Source: Candidatus Avimonas faecium (GTDB lineage Bacteria; Bacillota; Clostridia; Oscillospirales; Acutalibacteraceae). Taken from it: 49,493 nt of DNA. How positions within the stretch are numbered: the stretch's first letter is position 1; each line of letters starts with the position of its first letter. A program made the translations under genes and the position numbers. The stretch lies in NCBI GenBank assembly GCA_904419005.1, contig CAJFQI010000009.1, positions 1-49,493 on the forward strand, read 5' to 3'. The notes under the pieces were generated by a model. The model ran no database searches. It had not been told where the DNA came from and saw only the letters and a program-made list of their open reading frames with translations. Below are positions 16,844 through 24,769 of the stretch, in pieces.

Positions 16844-17404
16844 GTGAAAAAGAAGATTCTGATCCCGGCTCTGGCCGTGCTGGCGCTGCTCTGCTGCCTC
16901 GCCGGCGGCTCGCTGGCCTGGCTGACGGCCCGGACGCAGACCATTGAAAACGTCTTTACCGTCGGCAATATTGACATTGCGCTGGCGGAAACCAAGACGG
17001 ACTTCAAGATGGTCCCGGGCTGCGACATCGCCAAGGATCCGGTGGTTACCGTCAAGGCGGGCAGCGAAAAGTGCTACCTGTTTGTCGAGGCGGCGGAGTC
17101 GGCAAACTTTGACGACTTCTTGACCTACGCGCCGGCGGACGGTTGGACGGCGCTGCCGGATCACGAAGGTGTCTATTACCGCATGGTGGATGCGAGCAGC
17201 GCCGACCAGGCGTTCCCTGTTCTCGCGGGCAGCAAGGTGTCGGTCAAGGGGACGGTCACCAAGGACATGCTCGACAAGATCGCCGACGATACCGATCCGG
17301 AACCGACCCTGAGCTTTACGGCATATGCCGTGCAGTTTGCGAACGGGCAGGGCAGCTTTGCTCCGGCCGACGCCTGGGCACTGGCGAAACCGGCGGCCCC
17401 GTAA
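16844..17404 (+). CDS. SipW-class exported protein A (TasA-like)
   Basis: A 186-residue precursor. Start: GTG at 16844 behind an ideal AAAGGAGGAG with 6 bases between; an upstream in-frame ATG has no site. The N-terminus KKKILIPALAVLALLCCLAGGSLAWLTA, followed by 'TIENVFTVGNIDIALAE', is the SipW-cognate signal pattern (hydrophobic core, SLAWLT/SLAYFT, then xNVFTxGNIDI). The mature part is beta-rich and ends with FTAYAVQFANG, like the TasA 'A-x-A-V-Q' region. Probably a secreted fibre or surface subunit. First of four paralogues in the operon; it is the most divergent in the middle and carries one conserved-looking cysteine pair (PGCDIA, KCYLF). Confidence 0.88.
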   Translation: MKKKILIPALAVLALLCCLAGGSLAWLTARTQTIENVFTVGNIDIALAETKTDFKMVPGCDIAKDPVVTVKAGSEKCYLFVEAAESANFDDFLTYAPADGWTALPDHEGVYYRMVDASSADQAFPVLAGSKVSVKGTVTKDMLDKIADDTDPEPTLSFTAYAVQFANGQGSFAPADAWALAKPAAP

Positions 17405-17494
17405 GCGCAGCGTCTCCTTATTATGCGGCAATGACCGGCTTCTATACATAGCCGGCCGAAATATTGCAGAAAAAAGAAAGGAAGTCTTGCAGTC

Positions 17495-18085
17495 ATGAAC
17501 GCAAAGAAAAAGATCCTCTCCGTTGGGCTGGCCGCTTCTCTGGCCGCCGTCGCCGTCGTGGGCTCCTCGCTGGCCTATTTCACCGACACCGACGCCAAGG
17601 ACAACGTCTTCACCATCGGCAACGTGGGCATTGTCCTGACTGAGCCGAAATGGGACGAGGGCGGCGCGGAGGAAGCGCTGGATATGTATCCCGGCGAAGC
17701 GGTTGCCAAGGATCCGACCGTAACCAACGACGGCAAAAACCCGGCGTTTGTCCGCGTCAAGGTGGAGTTCCCGGCCGGGATCAACATGACCTATGAGGCC
17801 GAAAACAGCTATGAGGCGAACACCTGCAACGAGGGCTGGGTGTACAACGAGGACGACGGCTACTTCTATTACACCAAGGTTCTTGAAGCCGGCGCTTCCA
17901 CCCCCGCTGTGTTCAGCCGCGTGCGCCTGGGCACCGACGCGACCAACAACACGGAGGGCGCCGAATCCACCATCAAGGTGACCGCGGAAGCGGTGCAGGC
18001 TCAGGGCGCGAAGCCGTCCTTTGCCGCTGTCCAGAATATGACGGTGGAAGAAATCGCCGCCTGGTTCGGCACCTGCATGGCGTAA
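17495..18085 (+). CDS. SipW-class exported protein B, TasA family
   Basis: A 196-residue precursor with the best TasA resemblance in the set. The signal is KKKILSVGLAASLAAVAVVG-SSLAYFTDTDAKDNVFTIGNVGI. The mature domain has KDPTVTNDGKNPAFVRVKVEF (the 'K-x-P-x-V-x-N-x-G' strand pair of TasA/camelysin proteins) and the closing TIKVTAEAVQAQG. The start follows AGAAAGGAAG. A long GC-rich hairpin follows at 18130-18195, so this and the preceding gene may be made in excess over the rest, as expected for a major fibre subunit (inference). Confidence 0.9.
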   Translation: MNAKKKILSVGLAASLAAVAVVGSSLAYFTDTDAKDNVFTIGNVGIVLTEPKWDEGGAEEALDMYPGEAVAKDPTVTNDGKNPAFVRVKVEFPAGINMTYEAENSYEANTCNEGWVYNEDDGYFYYTKVLEAGASTPAVFSRVRLGTDATNNTEGAESTIKVTAEAVQAQGAKPSFAAVQNMTVEEIAAWFGTCMA

Positions 18086-18129
18086 CGAATCGGCGTGAGT
18101 CCGTTTCTACAGTCCCTGCCCCCGCTGGG

Positions 18130-18195
18130 GGCAGGGCAGCCACGGGGGCCCCGGCAGGACGCAGAGCCGGCGGGGGCCTTCCTGGCTGCCCTGCC
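18130..18195 (+). other. long intra-operon RNA hairpin
   Basis: Outer 13-bp perfect stem GGCAGGGCAGCCA / TGGCTGCCCTGCC, inner GC-rich stem (GGCCCCGGC against GCCGGCGGGGGCC with a bulge), loop AGGACGCAGA. No U-tract follows, so it is more likely a processing or mRNA-stability element than a terminator. Confidence 0.7.
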
Positions 18196-18276
18196 GGCTG
18201 CGGTGGGGGAGAGGCCCAACCGGCAGATGCGAAGCGGACAACCCCTGTAATCCAAAAAGCGAGGAGTGGATACACC

Positions 18277-18843
18277 ATGAAAAGCAGGCTTTTGGCCGGC
18301 GCGCTGATCGCCGCCTGCCTGTCCATCCTGGCCTATGGGTCGCTGGCTTATTTCACGGCGGAGGATGCCGCCGACAACGTCATCACCGCGGGAAACATTG
18401 ACATTGCGCTGAAGGAGACCGCGATTCCCGAAGGGGGCGGCGATCCCGTGCCCTTTGTCGATCTGGAGGGCGTGATGCCGGGCGGGGAGGCGTCCAAGAT
18501 CGTGCAGGTGGAAAACACCGGCGGCCATCCGGCCTATGTGCGCGTGCGCCTGGAAAAAACCATCACCCTGGCCGAGGGCGTGGACGGGGAGGCGGATGCG
18601 TCACTGGTCGCCCTGGACATCAACGCCGACCAGTGGACTCTGAAGGACGGCTATTACTATTATAGCGAGGCCCTGGCCCCCGGCGAGACGACCGCGCCGC
18701 TGTTTACCACGGTGCGCTTTGCGGCGCAGATGGACGACCGGTACCAGGACAGCAAGGCGGAGATCGCCGCCTATGCCGGCGCGGTGCAGGCCGAGAACAA
18801 CGGCGGCAGCGCCCTTGAAGCGGCCGGCTGGCCGGCGGAATAG
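18277..18843 (+). CDS. SipW-class exported protein C (TasA-like)
   Basis: A 188-residue precursor. The signal peptide MKSRLLAGALIAACLSILAYG precedes SLAYFTAEDAADNVITAGNIDIAL. The mature part contains VMPGGEASKIVQVENTGGHPAYVRVRLE, matching the equivalent strands of protein B, then DGYYYYSEALAPGETTAPLF and a C-terminal AAYAGAVQAEN. The start follows GCGAGGAGTG. It is 16 bp ahead of the vWA gene. Probably a minor subunit or an adaptor between the fibre and the vWA protein (inference). Confidence 0.88.
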   Translation: MKSRLLAGALIAACLSILAYGSLAYFTAEDAADNVITAGNIDIALKETAIPEGGGDPVPFVDLEGVMPGGEASKIVQVENTGGHPAYVRVRLEKTITLAEGVDGEADASLVALDINADQWTLKDGYYYYSEALAPGETTAPLFTTVRFAAQMDDRYQDSKAEIAAYAGAVQAENNGGSALEAAGWPAE

Positions 18844-18859
18844 GAAGGGGAGGCAAGGC

Positions 18860-21190
18860 ATGAAAACCAAGAAAACATCCCGTCCGGCCGGACGCCGGCT
18901 CCTGCCCCTCCTGCTCAGCCTGGCCCTGCTGCTGGCCGCCGCGGCGCCGGCGGGGCCGGTGTCCGCGAACGGCACGCAGGCGCCGCCCGCAGCCGAAAGC
19001 GGCCTGATCCTGGATAAAACCGCCGTACCGGACGGCAGCGGCGGCTACACCATCCGGCTGGAGGCGTATACCACCGGCCGGGTGGAATCAACCGAGAAGG
19101 TCGTCCCCACCGACATCGTGCTGGTTTTGGATCAGTCGGGGTCAATGGACGACGAGATCACCGTCGGCACGCGGGACTACTACACCGCACTGTGGTCCAA
19201 TTTGAACGTTGTCGCCGCGAGCTATGGCACCCTGTATTACCTGGACAACGGCGTATACCGGGAAGTCAGCGTTACGCATAGAACCATTTTGGGTATCGGT
19301 ACCTACTATTACCGCTATACGGACGCCAACGGCGTACAGCAGACGTTGGAAAGCGGATTTTGGCTTGGCTCGGTCCCGGAGCCCCTCAACGGCAACCTCT
19401 ATGCCAAGAGGACGGCGAACGAGCAGATCTCCCGGCTTGAGGCGCTGAAGGATGCGGCCGGCATCTTTGCCGGCCAGGTGGCGGAAAGCGCCAAGGGGCC
19501 GGACGGCATTGCCGGCACCGACGACGATGTGAACCATCGGCTGGCTGTGGTCGGCTTCGCTGACAGCGGCAATTGGTATGGATACCGCAACACCGAGCTT
19601 TTCGTCGGGAAGGATGCCTATCGCTATGGCAGCGACGCGCCGGAGCATTACGGCGAGGCCCTGCAGGATATGAGCACCGACGAAGGGCAGGGCAACATCG
19701 CCGCCTCCATCAATGAACTGGATGCCAACGGCGCCACCTATGCCCAGTACGGCATGGAGATGGCCAACGGGATCCTGAACACCGTCACCGACCCGGAACG
19801 CAACAAGGTCGTTATCCTGTTTACCGACGGGTATCCCGGCCAGAATTCCAGTTCCTACGACGCCGACGTGGCCAATGCCACGATCGCCCAGGCGAACACG
19901 GCCAAGAGCGGCGGCGCGGTGGTCTATGCGGTCGGCATCTTTGACGGCGCGGATCCCTCCACGCCGGGCGATGTCAACGGCAATGCGACCGCCCAGTCCA
20001 ACTATTATATGCAGCAGGTGTCGTCGAACAATGGCAAGGTACAAAATCCCAGCTATTACCTCGCCGCTTCGGACGCCGGTTCCCTCAATGAGATCTTTGA
20101 GCAGATCAGCGACAGCATTTCCCGCCCGGACATCTCCCTCGGCGCGGATACGGTGATCCGGGATATCGTGTCCCCGTACTTCACCCCGCCGGCGGATAAA
20201 GCGTCCATCACGGTCGGCACCGCCGCCTACAATGGGGACGGGACCTTTGCCGACCCGGTCCCCTTGGCAGACCCGCAGGTGGAGCTGAAATCGGACGGCG
20301 CGATGGAGGTCAAGGGCTTTGATTTTGACCAGAATTTCGTGACGGATACCGCCAAGGCGGACGGCACCTACGGCAGCAAGCTTGTCATCACCTTTACCGT
20401 CCGGCCCAAGGGTGGCTTCTTCGGCGGCAACAGCGTCCCGACCAACGGCGAGGCATCCGGCGTGTACCGCGGCAGCGGCGAGCTGGTGGAGCTCTTCCCG
20501 CAGCCGGAGGTCAACGTCCCTCTGGACTATGACTACGCCACCAGCGACCAGACCATCTACCTCGGGGAAACGGCCGACCTGGCAGGCCGCCTCGGCCATG
20601 CGCAGGGCTATGTCCCGGACGGCGTCAACAACGCGTTCGTGAACATTGCCTACCAGGTCAAAGACCCCGCGGGTACGGTGGTAGGGGCCTATACCATCCC
20701 GGCCGGGCAGACGTCTGGCTTCTGGGCCTGGGCGGGCAGCGCGAGCCCGGCGCTGACGCAGGATACCCGTTATACGGTGGAGTGCACCGTCACCCCGACC
20801 GAAAGCCCGGAAGGCGGGCAGGAAGCCTTGTCCGTCCCCGGCGATTTCACGGTGTACGTCCGTTCCGGTTCCCTGACCATTACCAAGTGGGGCGGGCAGA
20901 GCGGCGAGACCTACCTCTTCCGCATCCTCAAGGACGGCGCGGCGTTTATGACCGTCCCGGTGGAGGCCGGCGGCTCCGTTACGGTGGTCCAGCTTGCGAA
21001 AGGGAACTACACGGTGCAGGAGGACGCCACCTGGTCGTGGCGGTACCAATCCCCCCGCTACAATACGCAGACGGTGACGTTTGCCGGGGAGACCGTCCAG
21101 GCAGAGGTCGTCTGCACCAACGATGACCGCGATCCCTATTGGCTCAACGGGTATGACCGGGCGGCCAACCGGAAAGGAGGGGCCGACTGA
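18860..21190 (+). CDS. large secreted von Willebrand factor A (vWA) domain protein
   Basis: A 776-residue exported protein. The start is the ATG at 18860 behind AGGGGAGG; 47 codons of open frame upstream belong to the overlapping gene. Order: ordinary signal peptide (about 1-38, ending PVSA); vWA domain from about 80 to 390 with MIDAS D91-x-S93-x-S95 (VLDQSGSMDDE), a threonine in NGATYAQYGME and D323 in LFTDGYPG; beta-sandwich region with pilin-like repeats (about 430-690); and a C-terminal Cna-B-like domain (SLTITKWGGQSGETYLFRI). No LPXTG and no C-terminal membrane helix, so attachment must be through partners. A tip adhesin of a fibre built from the neighbouring proteins is the leading idea. 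Confidence 0.88.
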   Translation: MKTKKTSRPAGRRLLPLLLSLALLLAAAAPAGPVSANGTQAPPAAESGLILDKTAVPDGSGGYTIRLEAYTTGRVESTEKVVPTDIVLVLDQSGSMDDEITVGTRDYYTALWSNLNVVAASYGTLYYLDNGVYREVSVTHRTILGIGTYYYRYTDANGVQQTLESGFWLGSVPEPLNGNLYAKRTANEQISRLEALKDAAGIFAGQVAESAKGPDGIAGTDDDVNHRLAVVGFADSGNWYGYRNTELFVGKDAYRYGSDAPEHYGEALQDMSTDEGQGNIAASINELDANGATYAQYGMEMANGILNTVTDPERNKVVILFTDGYPGQNSSSYDADVANATIAQANTAKSGGAVVYAVGIFDGADPSTPGDVNGNATAQSNYYMQQVSSNNGKVQNPSYYLAASDAGSLNEIFEQISDSISRPDISLGADTVIRDIVSPYFTPPADKASITVGTAAYNGDGTFADPVPLADPQVELKSDGAMEVKGFDFDQNFVTDTAKADGTYGSKLVITFTVRPKGGFFGGNSVPTNGEASGVYRGSGELVELFPQPEVNVPLDYDYATSDQTIYLGETADLAGRLGHAQGYVPDGVNNAFVNIAYQVKDPAGTVVGAYTIPAGQTSGFWAWAGSASPALTQDTRYTVECTVTPTESPEGGQEALSVPGDFTVYVRSGSLTITKWGGQSGETYLFRILKDGAAFMTVPVEAGGSVTVVQLAKGNYTVQEDATWSWRYQSPRYNTQTVTFAGETVQAEVVCTNDDRDPYWLNGYDRAANRKGGAD

Positions 21191-21750
21191 TGCCTTACCA
21201 AGGAAAACATCTCCGGAAAAATACCGGAAGCCGTCGTTTTTCCCGTAAAGCGCTGGCCCTTTGCGCCGCCCTTGTCCTGGCGGCCGGCGGCGCGGTCGGC
21301 GGCACAGTCGCCTGGCTGACCGCTGTAGACGGACCGGTTGAAAACGTCTTCACGCCGGCGCAGGTTTCCTGCGCGGTGGACGAGGACTTCAGCCCGTCGA
21401 CCGGCGTCAAGGAGAATGTGCGGGTGCAGAACACCTCCAACGTTCCCGCCTATATCCGCGTCCGCCTGGTCGGCTATACGGAAAATTCCGCCGGCGAGAT
21501 TATTGCCGGGACCGGCGTAACGCCGGACATTGCGGCGCCGCAGGGCTGGATTCTGTCTGACGGCTACTACTACTGCCAGGCGCCGGTTGCCGCCGGGGCG
21601 TATACGCCGGAGCTGATTCCGGCGTACACCCTCACGGAGGACAGCCAGGTGCTTGAGGTGCTGGCCGAAGCGATCCAGAGCCAGCCGGCCGCCGTCGTGC
21701 AGGACGCCTGGGGCGTCACCCTTGACGCCGACGGCCTAATCCAAGGATAA
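21190..21750 (+). CDS. SipW-class exported protein D (TasA-like)
   Basis: A 186-residue precursor whose ATG overlaps the vWA stop by one base (TGATG), so the two are translationally coupled. The signal is basic (KHLRKNTGSRRFSRKALALC) followed by AALVLAAGGAVGGTVAWLTAVDGPVENVFTPAQVSCAV, again the SipW pattern. The mature part has ENVRVQNTSNVPAYIRVRLVGY, SDGYYYCQAPVAAGAYTPELI and VLEVLAEAIQSQPAA, matching proteins B and C strand for strand. Coupling to the vWA gene suggests a 1:1 partner of the vWA protein. Confidence 0.88.
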   Translation: MPYQGKHLRKNTGSRRFSRKALALCAALVLAAGGAVGGTVAWLTAVDGPVENVFTPAQVSCAVDEDFSPSTGVKENVRVQNTSNVPAYIRVRLVGYTENSAGEIIAGTGVTPDIAAPQGWILSDGYYYCQAPVAAGAYTPELIPAYTLTEDSQVLEVLAEAIQSQPAAVVQDAWGVTLDADGLIQG

Positions 21751-21762
21751 GGGGGCGAGAAG

Positions 21763-22449
21763 ATGGAGATGGGAAAACCGATGAAAAAAGCAATCCGAAA
21801 GGCCGCTTCCTTCCTCCTGGCGCTGGCGGCAGCCGCCAGCCTGTCCGTCCCCGCTTTCGCACAGGACGCGTCCGTAACCTTTGACGGCAGCGCGAGGGAA
21901 TTTCTCTTCGCGCCGGGGAGCAGCGAATCCCCGACCGACCTGTTCGCCGATTTCAAGGGGGTCATGCCGGGCGACACCCTGACCCAGAAGATCACGGTGC
22001 GCAATGAGGTGGACAACCAGGTCAAGGTAAAAATCTATCTGCGCTCCCTCGGCGCGGCGGAGGGATCGCAGGAATTCCTTTCGCAGATGAACCTGACCGT
22101 GACACAGGACGGCGATTCCGAGCTGTTCGCCGCCCCGGCCGACCAGACGGACGGCCTGAGCGATTGGGTGTGCCTCGGGACCTTCTACTCCGGCGCGGAC
22201 GTGAACCTTGAGGTAACGCTCTCCGTCCCGGAGACGTTGGGGGACGGCTTCCAAAACGCCGCCGGGACCCTGCGGTGGGAATTCAAGGCGGAGGAGCTGC
22301 CGGTAGAGCCGGGTGATCCGAAGCCGCCTCAGACCGGGGAGCGGCTTCCCGTCTGGCCGTTTCTGGGCGCCGGCGCCGCGCTCCTGTGCCTCCTGCTGCT
22401 CATCCCGCTGGCTAAGAGGAAGCAGCGGCAGGATAATCCGAACAAATAA
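21763..22449 (+). CDS. cell-wall-anchored protein with PPQTG sorting signal
   Basis: A 228-residue precursor with a conventional signal peptide (KKAIRKAASFLLALAAAASL...VPAFA-QD). The mature domain (about 90-155) is beta-rich, with FKGVMPGDTLTQKITVRNEVDNQVKVKIYL, reminiscent of the TasA-like strands. The C-terminus has PPQTGE (an LPXTG variant), a hydrophobic helix (VWPFLGAGAALLCLLLLIPL) and a KRKQR tail, i.e. a sortase signal. It is the only member of the operon that can be covalently fixed to the wall and so may be the base of the assembly. No sortase gene is in the window. ATG at 21763 is used; one at 21781 is also possible. Confidence 0.85.
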   Translation: MEMGKPMKKAIRKAASFLLALAAAASLSVPAFAQDASVTFDGSAREFLFAPGSSESPTDLFADFKGVMPGDTLTQKITVRNEVDNQVKVKIYLRSLGAAEGSQEFLSQMNLTVTQDGDSELFAAPADQTDGLSDWVCLGTFYSGADVNLEVTLSVPETLGDGFQNAAGTLRWEFKAEELPVEPGDPKPPQTGERLPVWPFLGAGAALLCLLLLIPLAKRKQRQDNPNK

Positions 22450-22461
22450 CCCAGCAAAGCG

Positions 22462-22492
22462 GCCAGGCCGGGCGATGACCCGGCCTGGCTGT
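22462..22492 (+). terminator. hairpin at the end of the SipW/TasA operon
   Basis: Perfect 11-bp stem GCCAGGCCGGG / CCCGGCCTGGC with a CGATGA loop, then TGTTCCC. The T-tract is weak, so termination may be partial, letting some transcript reach the recombinase gene. Confidence 0.6.
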
Positions 22493-22599
22493 TCCCGTCG
22501 TGCAAAAGCCGGCTGCCTGCGCAGAGCCGCCGGCCGCGAAGCGGGGTCATGCCAAGGAATCCATCCCGGCGGCTTGCCGGGAAACGAAAGGAATGCGCT

Positions 22600-23448
22600 A
22601 TGAATCCGATATGTACGCCTCCGCTTTCCCGGCGGCAAAAGGAGAACTGGTATCCACAGCTCCCGGCTTTGCAGATGACGCCGGAAGGGATCGCTGCCTT
22701 TTTGCGCGGCTTTGAGGCGAAGGGGCGCCGGGATGGGACGATCCACAGCTACCGCCGCGTCCTTGAACGGCTGTACCAAGGGCTGCCGGAGGACAAAGGG
22801 CTGGACGGCGAGCGGCTTGACCGGTGGGAAAGAGGGCTGCTTGAAAACGGGGACTCGCCGCGGACGGTTAACGTGAAGATTGCCGCCGTCAACAGCTTCC
22901 TAGGATATTGCGGGCGCCGGGACCTGCAGCTCCGCCCGCTGCGTCTGTCCGAAGAGGAGATACAGCCCGAGCTGACGAGGGCGGAGTACCGCCGGCTGCT
23001 CCAGGCGGCGAAGGCCGGCGGCAAGGAACGAACCTATCTGCTGGTCAAAACGATATGCAGCACGGGGATCCGGCTGCAGGACATCCCTCAAATGACGGTG
23101 GAAAATATCGCGCAGGGAGGCGTGACGCTTTCCTCCGGGGAGAGGCTTTCCCTCCCCGGCGCGCTGCGGCAGGAGCTGCTGGATTTCGCCCGGAAAACCG
23201 GCGTCCGCTCCGGCAGCCTCTTCGTAACCCGCAGCGGCGAGCCGATGGACCGGGTGAATATCAACCGCTCAATCAAGAGCCTGTGCCGCGACGCGCGGGT
23301 TGCCGAGGAAAAAGCCACCCCGCTCTGCCTGCGCAAGCTCTATCAAAGCACCTATGCCGGCATCCGGGAAAACGTTGACGTGCTGGTTGAGCAGGCGCAT
23401 ACCCGCCTGCTGGAAAAAGAGGAAGAAAACGTCGGCTGGAACGTATAA
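22600..23448 (+). CDS. tyrosine-recombinase-like protein lacking the catalytic tyrosine
   Basis: A 282-residue protein. Start: ATG at 22600 behind AAAGGA. It has a SAM-like core-binding domain (about 28-110, GTIHSYRRVLERLYQGL, SPRTVNVKIAAVNSFLGYC) and a catalytic-domain fold with R158 (CSTGIRLQDIP) and R245 (LCLRKLYQST). The usual HxxR box reads L242-C-L-R, and the last 30 residues (VEQAHTRLLEKEEENVGW) contain no tyrosine, so strand cleavage by the normal mechanism looks impossible. I recall related clostridial proteins with the same C-terminus, so this is likely a lineage and not a fresh mutation. It may act as a recombination directionality or DNA-binding factor (inference). Confidence 0.8.
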   Translation: MNPICTPPLSRRQKENWYPQLPALQMTPEGIAAFLRGFEAKGRRDGTIHSYRRVLERLYQGLPEDKGLDGERLDRWERGLLENGDSPRTVNVKIAAVNSFLGYCGRRDLQLRPLRLSEEEIQPELTRAEYRRLLQAAKAGGKERTYLLVKTICSTGIRLQDIPQMTVENIAQGGVTLSSGERLSLPGALRQELLDFARKTGVRSGSLFVTRSGEPMDRVNINRSIKSLCRDARVAEEKATPLCLRKLYQSTYAGIRENVDVLVEQAHTRLLEKEEENVGWNV

Positions 23449-23516
23449 GCCAGCCCTTTCCGGCTAGTGAAGCCGGCGGAGGGGACCGCCTGAAGAAAAG
23501 GCTGGATAAAAAGGAT

Positions 23517-23556
23517 AAAGCGAAAGCCAGCGTCGTTTGACGCTGGCTTTCGCTTT
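23517..23556. terminator. bidirectional terminator
   Basis: Perfect 18-bp stem beginning AAAGCGAAAGCCAGCGTC, with a GTTT loop. It separates the recombinase-like gene from the convergent aldolase gene. Confidence 0.9.
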
Positions 23557-23603
23557 GGTAAGCCTTGGCACCAAGGCACAAGGCTATTGCTTTTTGCAGC
23601 GGT

Positions 23604-24539
23604 TTAAGCGCGGTTGGCGCTGCCCAAAACCTTCTCAATCTTGTGCTTAACCACCGCAGTGATGGCGTCGCGGCCGTCGCCCAGGTACTGACGGGGGTCA
23701 AAATGGGAGGGGTTTTCCGCCAGGTGCTTGCGCACGCCCGCGGTCATTGCCAGGCGGAGGTCGGAGTCGACGTTGATCTTGCAGACCGCCATGCTGGCCG
23801 CCTTGCGCAGCATATCCTCCGGGATGCCGATCGCATCGTCCATCTTGCCGCCGAACTGGTTGATCATTGCGACGTACTCGGGCATAACCGAGGAAGCGCC
23901 GTGCAGGACGATCGGGAAGCCGGGCAGGCGGTCCATGACCTCCTGCAGGATGTCAAAACGCAGCTGCGGCTTCTGGCCGGGCTTGAATTTGTAGGCGCCG
24001 TGGCTGGTGCCGATGGCGATGGCCAGGGAGTCCACGCCGGTGCGGGTTACAAAATCCTGGACCTGGCCGGGATCGGTATAGGAGGCCTTGTCCGCGTCGA
24101 CGTTGACCTCGTCCTCAATGCCGGCGAGCTGGCCGAGCTCCGCCTCAACCGTCACGTTGCGCGGATGGGCATATTCGGCAACCTGCTTAGCCAAAGCGAC
24201 GTTTTCCTCGTACGGCAGATGGGAGCCGTCGATCATGACCGAGGTGAATCCGCTGTCAATGCAATCCTTGCAGAGCTCAAAGCTGTTGCCGTGGTCAAGG
24301 TGCAGGGCGATCGGCAGCCCCGTCTCTTCCACAGCCGCCTTGACCATCGCGGTCAGATACGCGGAATGGGCGTATTTCCGGGCGCCGCCGGAGGCTTGAA
24401 GGATAACCGGGGAATTCAGCTCCTTGCAGGCTTCGACGATGCCCTGAACGATTTCCATGTTGTTGACATTGAAAGCGCCGATGGCGTAACCACCTTCGTA
24501 GGCTTTTTTGAACATCTCTCTGGTGTTTACAAGCGGCAT
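23604..24539 (-). CDS. fba: class II fructose-1,6-bisphosphate aldolase
   Basis: A 311-residue zinc enzyme that interconverts fructose-1,6-bisphosphate with DHAP and glyceraldehyde-3-phosphate. Diagnostic motifs: ALHLDHGNSFE (catalytic Asp and zinc His), VEAELGQLAG (zinc Glu), IGTSHGAYKF, VLHGASSVM (zinc His) and KINVDSDLR (phosphate binding). The chosen start is the ATG at 24539, 9 bases after AGGAGG; an in-frame TTG three codons earlier lies too close to that site. Monocistronic; TATACT on the minus strand about 30 bp ahead is a likely -10. Gene name used for the family; fbaA is an alternative. Confidence 0.95.
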   Translation of the reverse strand: MPLVNTREMFKKAYEGGYAIGAFNVNNMEIVQGIVEACKELNSPVILQASGGARKYAHSAYLTAMVKAAVEETGLPIALHLDHGNSFELCKDCIDSGFTSVMIDGSHLPYEENVALAKQVAEYAHPRNVTVEAELGQLAGIEDEVNVDADKASYTDPGQVQDFVTRTGVDSLAIAIGTSHGAYKFKPGQKPQLRFDILQEVMDRLPGFPIVLHGASSVMPEYVAMINQFGGKMDDAIGIPEDMLRKAASMAVCKINVDSDLRLAMTAGVRKHLAENPSHFDPRQYLGDGRDAITAVVKHKIEKVLGSANRA

Positions 24540-24769
24540 GGGGATCAACCTCCTGTTTTTTTATTCACATCCAGTATACAATATTTTTTGCGAAAGGGAA
24601 AGGGGAGGGACGCGGGAGCTGTTAAAAATTTATCGCGCGCGGCCAAAAGAAGTTTGTGAAATTTGCCGTTTCCGCCCGGATGGCGCCGGGACGATACCGA
24701 TCACGGCAGCCTCCTGCGAAAGTACGGGGGTCGCCCCCGGCAGAGGAAGGTGGGCATATCGGCCTCCCG

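Noticed and set aside
19142-21049. 635-codon minus-strand open frame
   Set aside because: Shadow of the vWA gene; no start signal and no recognisable domain.
23565-24659. 364-codon plus-strand open frame
   Set aside because: Antisense to the aldolase gene, which has all family motifs.
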